Positions 1-5,628 of a DNA stretch of 16,102 nucleotides are shown here, piece by piece. Source of the DNA: M3007 sp964392655 (GTDB lineage Bacteria; Bacteroidota; Bacteroidia; Chitinophagales; Saprospiraceae); contig CAYMQY010000089.1 in NCBI GenBank assembly GCA_964392655.1, positions 1 to 16,102 on the forward strand. The letters are read 5' to 3'. The position numbers and the translations under genes were made by a program. How positions within the stretch are numbered: position 1 is the first letter of the stretch; every line of letters starts with the position of its first letter. Below the pieces are notes generated by a model. It had not been told where the DNA came from. It made no database searches and saw nothing but the letters and a program-made list of their open reading frames with translations.

Positions 1-1117
1 CCAGCGTATTGATTTTGGTCATGGCGTCCAAAAAATTGGAGCCTTTGAACAAAATTCCGTTGCGCGATGCCGCCCCGATGCCACCGAAATAACCCAGCGG
101 AATCGAAATCACCAGCGCGCAGGGGCAGGAAATGACTAAGAAAATCAAGGCGCGGTATAGCCAAGTCTCGAAAGAATAATCTGGTACGACGAAATACGGC
201 ACGATGACCAGCAGTGCGGCCAGCAAAACCACAATCGGGGTATAGATTTTAGCAAACTTGCGGATGAACAACTCCGTGGGCGCCTTGCGGGCGGTGGCGT
301 TTTGTACCAAATCGAGAATACGGGCGATGCTGCTTTCACCGAAAGGTTTGCTCACGCGAATTTCCACCATTTTGTCCGCCGCGATGCTGCCTGCCAGTAC
401 GGTACCGCCAGGTTCCACGTCGGTCGGCTTGCTCTCGCCGGTGAGCGCGGCGGTATTGAACGCGGCGCCGCCACCGCCGAGCAACACCCCGTCGAGCGGG
501 ACGCGCCCTCCCGGTTTGACGCGCACGGTGTCGCCTACTTCCACCTGATCGGGCTTGACGACAACCCAGGCGCCGTTTTTAAGCGCTTCCGCCGTGTCGG
601 GTCGTACATCGAGCAGGGCCTTGATATTGCTTTTGGCGCGGCGCACCGCCGCCGTTTGAAACAACTCGCCGACGGCATAGAACAGCATCACGGCCACGCC
701 TTCCGGGTATTCGCCGATGGCGAACGCGCCGACCGTGGCGATGCTCATCAGCAAAAATTCCGTAAAAAATTCGCCTTTGCCCATAGCCTGTAAGGCTTCC
801 TTCAGCACGGGCAAACCGACGGGTAGGTAGGCCGCAAGATACCAAACCGAGCGCAACCAGCCTTTAAAAAATCCCGGCTGGATATACTGATCCAACGCAA
901 TGCCGCTGAGTAACAGCACTAAACTGAGGATGGCGGGAAGATATTCGCGCCAGGGGCCGCGCGCCGCGCCGCCTTCGTGGTCATGGTCGTGCCCGTCGTC
1001 GCCGGAATGGGGCAGGGGCGGCGGCGGGCCGGTTTTCAGGTCAATTTTTTCTTCGAGGGTGCAGCAAAGTTGACGGCCTTGCGCATCGTAGGAATGGACG
1101 TGAGGAGTTTTTTCCAT
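1..1117 (-). CDS. Heavy-metal translocating P-type ATPase (P1B), C-terminus cut by window edge
   Basis: This is an inner-membrane ATPase that exports soft or divalent metal ions from the cytoplasm. The ATG at 1117 opens 372 codons that run off the left edge. What is visible: an N-terminus without a classical HMA domain but with Cys18-Cys19 (LCCTLEEK) and a His/Asp-rich stretch near residues 36-46 (HDHDHE); hydrophobic helices; the actuator-domain TGES loop at residues 226-229; and the membrane metal site CPC at 331-333 (SCPCALVISIPLG). The sequence stops a few residues after NTL, just before the expected DKTGT phosphorylation motif. A CPC motif with this C-terminal flank is typical of Zn/Cd/Pb/Co exporters; the exact metal is inference. 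The start lies 2 nt after the stop of the MerT-like gene, so the two are almost certainly cotranscribed and probably translationally coupled. Confidence 0.95.
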   Translation of the reverse strand, partial: MEKTPHVHSYDAQGRQLCCTLEEKIDLKTGPPPPLPHSGDDGHDHDHEGGAARGPWREYLPAILSLVLLLSGIALDQYIQPGFFKGWLRSVWYLAAYLPVGLPVLKEALQAMGKGEFFTEFLLMSIATVGAFAIGEYPEGVAVMLFYAVGELFQTAAVRRAKSNIKALLDVRPDTAEALKNGAWVVVKPDQVEVGDTVRVKPGGRVPLDGVLLGGGGAAFNTAALTGESKPTDVEPGGTVLAGSIAADKMVEIRVSKPFGESSIARILDLVQNATARKAPTELFIRKFAKIYTPIVVLLAALLVIVPYFVVPDYSFETWLYRALIFLVISCPCALVISIPLGYFGGIGAASRNGILFKGSNFLDAMTKINTL

Positions 1118-1119
1118 TT

Positions 1120-1557
1120 TTAACAGCAATTTTTATCGCCTGCCTGAACCGGCGGGCATTTGACGGTACCATAAGAGCAAAACACACAGCAATCGCCCGG
1201 CTTAGGTTTCAGTAGTGCGTTGCAGTTTTCACATTCGTAGAAAAATTGACAGGCATTGGTGGGCATGGTTTCAATTTTTTGATGCCCGCACCGGGGGCAA
1301 GTGAGTAAGGATTGAAGATTCGACAGGCCGGTTTTTTGCCTTTTTTTGTAAATCAATTTCCAGCCGGCGTACCCGAATGACACGGCTGCCAGTCCGAAAA
1401 ACAACCAGCGATACCGATTGGTGAACGTCGAAGCCGAAGCGGCGGCACTTGCCCCGAAAACCAGTGCCAGTATTGGGGCGATACAACAGAGGAACGGCGC
1501 GAGAAAGGCCAGAAGCCCCGAAGCCAACCAACCGGATGCGCCTTTTAGTTTTGACAT
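1120..1557 (-). CDS. MerT-like membrane protein fused to a GDCCVxC metal-binding domain
   Basis: 145 residues in two halves. Residues 1-70 hold about three hydrophobic segments; the first carries the paired cysteines of MerT-type mercuric transporters (FLCCIAPILAL, Cys24-Cys25). Residues 85-145 are a Cys-rich soluble domain: a CPRCGH pair, a CENC pair, then GDCCVFCSYG and a closing CC. This matches what I know as the GDCCVxC domain-containing (seleno)protein family, normally a short free-standing protein; here the third site is Cys rather than selenocysteine. In MerTP fusions the C-terminal domain is MerP, so the swap is notable. The inferred role is to capture a soft metal and pass it through or across the inner membrane to the ATPase encoded 2 nt downstream. 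Mercury specificity is not shown, because no merA or merR is present. Confidence 0.85.
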   Translation of the reverse strand: MSKLKGASGWLASGLLAFLAPFLCCIAPILALVFGASAAASASTFTNRYRWLFFGLAAVSFGYAGWKLIYKKRQKTGLSNLQSLLTCPRCGHQKIETMPTNACQFFYECENCNALLKPKPGDCCVFCSYGTVKCPPVQAGDKNCC

Positions 1558-1571
1558 ATTTTGCTACATAC

Positions 1572-1617
1572 AAAAGCAGCCGCCCGAAAAACAAATCTCG
1601 CCTTCCGGGCAGGCTGC
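1572..1617 (-). terminator. Hairpin between cytochrome-like gene and MerT-like gene
   Basis: Arms at 1576-1586 and 1606-1617 pair over 11 bp with one bulged base (GCAGCC-GCCCG against its complement), with a loop of about 19 nt. Read on the minus strand the stem is followed by TTTTG. It lies 22 nt past the stop of the cytochrome-like gene and 19 nt before the MerT-like start. It may end the Crp-headed operon or act as an attenuator that partly separates the ATPase genes. The T-tract is short, so termination may be leaky. Confidence 0.55.
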
Positions 1618-1639
1618 GGGATGTTAAAAAACTACTCGT

Positions 1640-2017
1640 TTACTCCGGGAAACCGGCCTGCTTCCAACACTCAAAGGCATCCAGCTCCTCTTGTGTCAGT
1701 TGAGTTGACCCGGCCTGCGGCATTTCTTTCTCGATAACCACAGCCTCGTACATGTGCTCAAAATGCGAGGTCAGGCTATCGTATTCCGCAGAATAGGTCC
1801 AGTGTTGCGTACCGTCACCGGCTCCGCCGTGGCAACTGGCATTGCTGCATTTATTTTGCAGGAGCGCCTGCATTTTGCCTCCGTTGCTGGTGAAGGTAGC
1901 GCCCGCCACTTTGCTGCAATCCACCTTGTCATCTTTTTTACAGGAGTTAGTGGCGAGCATGAGGAAGGCAATAAAGAAAAGTACCGTTGTCCAAACGGCA
2001 GATATTTTTAGGTGCAT
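1640..2017 (-). CDS. Small lipoprotein with CX4CH c-type heme motif
   Basis: 125 residues. An N-terminal hydrophobic segment ends at Cys26 and is followed by KKDDKVDC, the usual look of a Bacteroidota lipoprotein start, so it should be exported and lipidated. One CSNASCH motif (Cys57, Cys62, His63) has four residues between the cysteines instead of two. CX4CH is a known variant heme-attachment motif in small Bacteroidota/Planctomycetes cytochrome-like domains. Met99 in EMP, followed by a C-terminal segment of the type LTQEELDAFECWKQAGFPE, matches the end of those domains, with Met a possible distal ligand. The start overlaps the preceding gene by 10 nt, so they are cotranscribed. A role in electron transfer or metal sensing is inference. 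Confidence 0.75.
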   Translation of the reverse strand: MHLKISAVWTTVLFFIAFLMLATNSCKKDDKVDCSKVAGATFTSNGGKMQALLQNKCSNASCHGGAGDGTQHWTYSAEYDSLTSHFEHMYEAVVIEKEMPQAGSTQLTQEELDAFECWKQAGFPE

Positions 2018-2466
2018 GATTTGTAATGTTTGAGGGCGAACAGTTCTGAAGAAGCGGGCGCGGGTAACCCCGCGTAGTGTTCATCCAGGTCTGGTGGCAA
2101 TTCCAAGACGGTCAGATGCCCGTGCAGCGTATGCCCGCCATTGGGAAGATACCGGCTTCCGCTTCCACGCTTGGAGACGTGCAATTCCAAGTGCTGACCG
2201 GATGAATCAAACTCCGAAAGTTCCCATTTTTTTAGCCATTTCGAAAGGGGCGTTTCCCGCGTTTCGCGCGGCAAAGTTTCGGCTTTTTGCAGTTGCTTGT
2301 GAAGATAGCACTTACCCTCACAATGCATTTGCGGTTTGCCCTTGTTCTCGCAATACTGCTCTACTATGTATGCGCGATTCGCTAAAAAATGCAACAGTAC
2401 CACTCCTTTCACCCAAAACGGCAGAGTGAGCAGTGCGATTAGGAATATGGTGAAAACTTTGCGCAT
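2008..2466 (-). CDS. Conserved small Bacteroidota membrane/exported protein with Cys cluster
   Basis: 152 residues. There is one N-terminal hydrophobic segment (residues 5-28), then a short Cys cluster, EQYCENKGKPQMHCEGKCYLHKQL (Cys39, Cys49, Cys53). It resembles a family of hypothetical Bacteroidota proteins with a conserved NK-x-QLHCNGKC-type core; I know of no assigned function. The C-terminal half carries several histidines (HTLHGH) and looks soluble, probably periplasmic. The stop lies inside the cytochrome-like gene (10-nt overlap), and the start is 22 nt after the Crp gene stop, so this gene belongs to the Crp-headed operon. Metal binding by the Cys/His residues is plausible from the context but not demonstrated. 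Confidence 0.75.
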   Translation of the reverse strand: MRKVFTIFLIALLTLPFWVKGVVLLHFLANRAYIVEQYCENKGKPQMHCEGKCYLHKQLQKAETLPRETRETPLSKWLKKWELSEFDSSGQHLELHVSKRGSGSRYLPNGGHTLHGHLTVLELPPDLDEHYAGLPAPASSELFALKHYKSCT

Positions 2467-2488
2467 GTCGGTTTAAAAATAACTCTTT

Positions 2489-3166
2489 TCACAGTCGTTC
2501 CGGCTTGCTCAGCAGTATCCGTTGTCGCGAGTAGCGGATTATGCCTTCTCTGGCCCATTGTTTTAAAATCGTCGTAACCTGTTGTCGCGATACGTTTACC
2601 ATTTCGCTGATCAATTCATGGGTTAGCGGCAGTCGAATTTCTATTTCGCCGTTGGCGAGCGTATATGCGTGATGGTGGGCCATTTCTTTCAGGAAAAAAC
2701 CGATCCGTTGCCTCGTCAGGTTGAAACGATAACGCAACAAACGTTCTTCCGCTTTATGTAAACGGTCGAGCAAATAGCGGCACAACGTCCAGCCGAAGGC
2801 CGGGCATTGATGCGCCGTGTGTTGCACCCAATCCGCATCTATTTCAAGCAGTACGCATTCTGCAAGCGTTTGTGCACGATAAGCGTAACAGCCCGTTGCG
2901 CTCAGAAGTTGTTCCCCTACGATATCTCCGGGCTGTGCCAGGGAGATCACCGTGTCCTTACCTTGTGAGGTCGTTTTGCTTAATTTGAGCAAGCCGCTTA
3001 TCACGAAATACAAGCCCACACCTTGTTCCGCCTGGTGGAAAACAATCTTGTGCTTTGGAATCGCCATCGGTCGGGCCACCCGGCACAGATCGAGCCATGC
3101 CGATTCCGGCAGGGCATTCCACGGTTCGGTGCGCCGGAGTTTTTCGATGACAGTATCAATGGTCAT
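2489..3166 (-). CDS. Crp/Fnr-family transcriptional regulator
   Basis: 225 residues, the normal length for the family. Residues about 20-130 form the cNMP-binding-like beta-roll (KHKIVFHQAEQGVGLYFVISGLLKL, then GDIVGEQLL). A long dimerisation helix follows (RYLLDRLHKAEERLLRYRFNL) and then a winged helix-turn-helix from about residue 175 (LPLTHELISEMVNVSRQQVTTILKQWAREGIIRYSRQRILL). No Fnr-type iron-sulfur cysteine cluster is visible, so direct oxygen sensing is unlikely; the effector is unknown. It is the first gene of a tight operon with the Cys-cluster protein and the cytochrome-like lipoprotein and may regulate it, or the nearby efflux genes, but I found no operator I would defend. Confidence 0.93.
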   Translation of the reverse strand: MTIDTVIEKLRRTEPWNALPESAWLDLCRVARPMAIPKHKIVFHQAEQGVGLYFVISGLLKLSKTTSQGKDTVISLAQPGDIVGEQLLSATGCYAYRAQTLAECVLLEIDADWVQHTAHQCPAFGWTLCRYLLDRLHKAEERLLRYRFNLTRQRIGFFLKEMAHHHAYTLANGEIEIRLPLTHELISEMVNVSRQQVTTILKQWAREGIIRYSRQRILLSKPERL

Positions 3167-3244
3167 TTATTGAATATTATGCTCGATGAATGACTGGCAA
3201 CGGAGCAATATCAAACGGCAGCCCCCCGAAAGAAACATGACGAA

Positions 3245-3280
3245 GAAGAAAGAATTCCCTCGAAAGGGCTGCCAACCCTG
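3245..3280 (+). repeat. Degenerate direct repeat, copy 1
   Basis: Shared blocks in order are GAAGAA, AATTCCC, TCGAAA, GGCTGCC and a closing CTG. The same series occurs in the same orientation at 4178-4214, with a few substitutions and single-base indels. The copies sit 3' and 5' of the T9SS cargo gene, and each lies downstream of a minus-strand stop codon. Confidence 0.6.
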
Positions 3281-3303
3281 GCCTGCTTAATTCCAGGGTT
3301 TTT
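3274..3303 (+). terminator. Perfect 8-bp hairpin followed by T-run on plus strand
   Basis: AACCCTGG at 3274-3281 pairs perfectly with CCAGGGTT at 3293-3300 around an 11-nt loop, and the plus strand continues with further T residues. The geometry is that of an intrinsic terminator for plus-strand transcription, although no plus-strand gene precedes it. It could block antisense transcription into the efflux locus, or simply stabilise the 3' end of the minus-strand T9SS transcript. Confidence 0.35.
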
Positions 3304-3399
3304 AATTTGCGCTGCACATGCGAAGCCTTTGCCTCCAAAAGAGGGCAGCGATAAAATATTACCGCCACCCTTGCCTTATGAATTGAAACTGTTAACCGT

Positions 3400-4104
3400 T
3401 CATCGCTGTACCGTGAAGCTTTTTGCAACCGCATATCTACCGTCAGGAGTCAGCACATTCAGCAGGTACAGCCCGGCGGGAAGATGCGCAACGGGGATTT
3501 GTCCGGCAATCGTTGAAACGCCTGTTGTCGAATACCCCCAAACCTTGCCCGCCATGTCCGTAATACGCCATTGGCCTTGCAGGTTTGCATCGGCGGTTAC
3601 TACGTTCAGCATATCGTTAGCGGGGTTAGGAAATACCGATACATTCGTTACTTGCTCGATATTGACGGTTCCTGAAAGGCCGGTAGCAACAGCCACATAT
3701 ACGATCGTGTCAGCCCAGGTAATGCCAGGAGTTTCAGATTGTAAATAGAGTCGCAACACTCCTGTTCCCGGCACCTCGTTGGGATAAAAAATCGGTTTCA
3801 GCATACCGCTTTCTCCATTATTCAACTCAAATGTTCTAGTTGAAACAACCTCCAGATAGCACAGGTTTTTATCACAAAAGTTGACACTCCACTCTTGTGG
3901 TTTTTGTTCGATGACACGTGTCCAACGAATCAGTACCGTGCCGCTGGTTAAATTGGCAATTTGCGCGAGCAGGTCTATTTCGAACTCGTTTGAGGGCATC
4001 GAAGCATACAGACTGTCCGGGCTGACGACGATGTTTGGCTGAGCCGGCAGATTTCCTGTGCTCGCGAGAAATAAAACCAGTAACTGTAGAATACCTTTTT
4101 TCAT
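3400..4104 (-). CDS. Secreted protein with type IX secretion (Por) C-terminal sorting domain
   Basis: 234 residues from the ATG at 4104. I prefer this start to the longer reading from 4167 because it gives a clean signal peptide at the N-terminus (MKKGILQLLVLFLASTGNLPAQ). The middle (residues 23-150) is a beta-rich region with two close cysteines (FCDKNLC); I recognise no enzymatic domain. Residues 155-234 are a type A T9SS sorting domain: VFPNPANDMLNV, then WRITDMAGKVW, LPAGLYLLNV, and a basic end at QR. Such tails direct cargo through the outer membrane, where it is anchored or released. It lies between the efflux adaptor and the Crp gene in the same orientation; a functional link with metal efflux is uncertain. 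Confidence 0.88.
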   Translation of the reverse strand: MKKGILQLLVLFLASTGNLPAQPNIVVSPDSLYASMPSNEFEIDLLAQIANLTSGTVLIRWTRVIEQKPQEWSVNFCDKNLCYLEVVSTRTFELNNGESGMLKPIFYPNEVPGTGVLRLYLQSETPGITWADTIVYVAVATGLSGTVNIEQVTNVSVFPNPANDMLNVVTADANLQGQWRITDMAGKVWGYSTTGVSTIAGQIPVAHLPAGLYLLNVLTPDGRYAVAKSFTVQR

Positions 4105-4177
4105 GATAAAAAAATTTAAAAGTGAACGATTGACTGTCTGTAGCATCTGACTTTTTGAAAAAAGCAACCCTGAACAG

Positions 4178-4214
4178 GAAGAACCAATTCCCCTCGAAAA
4201 GGCTGCCGAACCTG
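4178..4214 (+). repeat. Degenerate direct repeat, copy 2
   Basis: Partner of the copy at 3245-3280, with the same blocks GAAGAA, AATTCCC, TCGAAA, GGCTGCC and CCTG. It sits 29 bp past the stop of the efflux adaptor gene and just upstream of the T9SS cargo gene. I see no strong hairpin in it, so terminator function is not supported. Confidence 0.6.
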
Positions 4215-4242
4215 TATAAACATAAGACGAAGAACTATTTTT

Positions 4243-5574
4243 TCAGTGTGCGTGTCCTTCTTCTCCCTGGGCGGCCGCTTTGGAGGCGGACTGGAGATAA
4301 AAAGCGCCCTTCACCACGACCCTGCTGTTCGCCAAATCGAAGTCTTCCGGCAACAACACTTCCACCCAGCCGCCGTCGGTCACTCCGCGTTTTACTTCCA
4401 CCATTCGGAAGTGGCGCGCTCCATGCGTTTCTTTTTCGTCCCCGGCGTGGTCGTGTTCTTCTTTTTTGGCATCGTGGGCAGCTTCGCCCTTTTCGTGCTC
4501 ATGGGCTTCGGGCTTAGGCGCTCCCTCCGGTTCTTCTACGAAAATATAGTCTTTGCCCTCACTGCTTACGAGCGCCGCCTCGGGCAAGGCCGGCACGGGA
4601 GAAGCGCCCGTTTCGACCGAGGCTTTGAAGTACATTCCGGGCAGCAGATTGGTATCTTCTTTGTCCAGATGGCAGTGAACGCGGATGCTGCGGCCAGGAC
4701 TTATTTCGCGCCCGAAAAGATAAATGGTCGCCGTGCGTTCCCGTGTTTCATTGGCGAGCGTGAAGCGTACTTTCTGGCCGACATTGAGTTTTAGAATGTC
4801 TTTTTCAAACACGGTCAGTTCGGCGTGAAGGTGTTCCGTGTCGGCTATTTTGAACAGGACCTCCGTGCTTCCCACATATTTGCCCGCATTCACGTTCACC
4901 TCCGTGACATAACCGTTGGTGGGAGAGTAAAGGTTGATTTCGCTCTGAAAATTATCGGGCGAAAGGCGGTCCGGATCAATGCCCAGCAATTTGAGCCGGG
5001 CCCGTTGACCACCCGTTTTGGCTTCCAGGCCGGCAACCTTGGCCTTCAGCGTGGTGTACTCGGCTTTGGCCGCTTGCAGTGTCTTGCCGGCGTTCACGTT
5101 TTCACGAGCGAGCTCCTCCTGTCGTTTGTACTCGGCCTCGGCATATTCCAGTTGGCCTCGCGCGGCGGCAAGTTCTTGCCGGGCTTCGAGGTAAGCCTGT
5201 TGCTCGGTGATGAATTCCAGGTTGCGCAATACCGCGATAACTTCGCCCTTGCGAACGTGCGTGCCCTGCAACAGGTCCGATTTTTTCAAAAACCCCGGCG
5301 CGGGCGCGCTGATGCTCACGAGGTTTTGCGGCGGCACATCCAACACGCCGTTCACCTTCACTGTGCCAGAGAGCGGTCGGGTCTCCACCTTGCCGGTTTC
5401 GATGCCCGCTATTTTGTATTGGTCGCTTGTCAGCGCCACTTCCTGTTCTTCGCCTTCATGGTGTTCGTTTTCTTCCGATCCGGCCCCGGATTCGGCTTTT
5501 TTACCTCCACAGCCTGCCGACAGCAGGACGGCACCGAGTGTCATGGCGAAGAATATATGATGCAGAAATTTCAT
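4243..5574 (-). CDS. czcB: RND efflux periplasmic adaptor (CzcB/CusB-like membrane fusion lipoprotein)
   Basis: 443 residues. The signal sequence ends in a lipobox (LLSAGC, Cys22), so it is a lipoprotein tethered to a membrane and facing the periplasm. A Glu/His linker follows (ENEHHEGEEQE), then a lipoyl/barrel-sandwich hybrid half (SISAPAPGFLKKSDLLQGTHVRKGEVIAVL), a long alpha-helical hairpin (about residues 120-190), the second lipoyl half (INLYSPTNGYVTEVNVNAGKYV), a beta-barrel domain and a C-terminal membrane-proximal domain. About residues 358-386 are an inserted His/Glu/Asp-rich loop (EAHEHEKGEAAHD, EEHDHAGDEKETHG), and the C-terminus ends in GHAH. Both fit metal collection and delivery to the RND pump. 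The gene lies 54 bp after the pump gene and is surely in its operon. The substrate (Zn, Co, Cd, Ni or Cu/Ag) cannot be fixed from sequence; the many His and few Met favour divalent cations. Confidence 0.94.
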   Translation of the reverse strand: MKFLHHIFFAMTLGAVLLSAGCGGKKAESGAGSEENEHHEGEEQEVALTSDQYKIAGIETGKVETRPLSGTVKVNGVLDVPPQNLVSISAPAPGFLKKSDLLQGTHVRKGEVIAVLRNLEFITEQQAYLEARQELAAARGQLEYAEAEYKRQEELARENVNAGKTLQAAKAEYTTLKAKVAGLEAKTGGQRARLKLLGIDPDRLSPDNFQSEINLYSPTNGYVTEVNVNAGKYVGSTEVLFKIADTEHLHAELTVFEKDILKLNVGQKVRFTLANETRERTATIYLFGREISPGRSIRVHCHLDKEDTNLLPGMYFKASVETGASPVPALPEAALVSSEGKDYIFVEEPEGAPKPEAHEHEKGEAAHDAKKEEHDHAGDEKETHGARHFRMVEVKRGVTDGGWVEVLLPEDFDLANSRVVVKGAFYLQSASKAAAQGEEGHAH

Positions 5575-5628
5575 TGTCTTTTATTTTTAGATGATGTTGA
5601 AAAGGTGAAAAGCAAACTCGCCGACGCG

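Larger units (their letters stand above)
3167..3399. other. Intergenic region between Crp gene and T9SS cargo gene
   Basis: No convincing gene lies in this 233-bp gap. It should hold the Crp operon promoter and the end of the T9SS cargo transcript. The Crp leader just before the ATG is AT-rich (ATAATATTCAATAA). The gap also contains one copy of a roughly 36-bp repeat (3245-3280) and a perfect 8-bp hairpin (3274-3300). No match to the Bacteroidota -33/-7 consensus was found at acceptable spacing. Confidence 0.6.

Noticed and set aside
1120..1557. Mercury resistance (mer) operon
   Set aside because: Only a MerT-like membrane part is seen; merA, merR and MerP are absent, and the neighbouring ATPase favours divalent metals.
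3177..3434. 85-codon minus-strand reading frame between the Crp gene and the T9SS gene
   Set aside because: It overlaps the end of the T9SS gene in another frame, covers the repeat and hairpin, and has no recognisable protein features.
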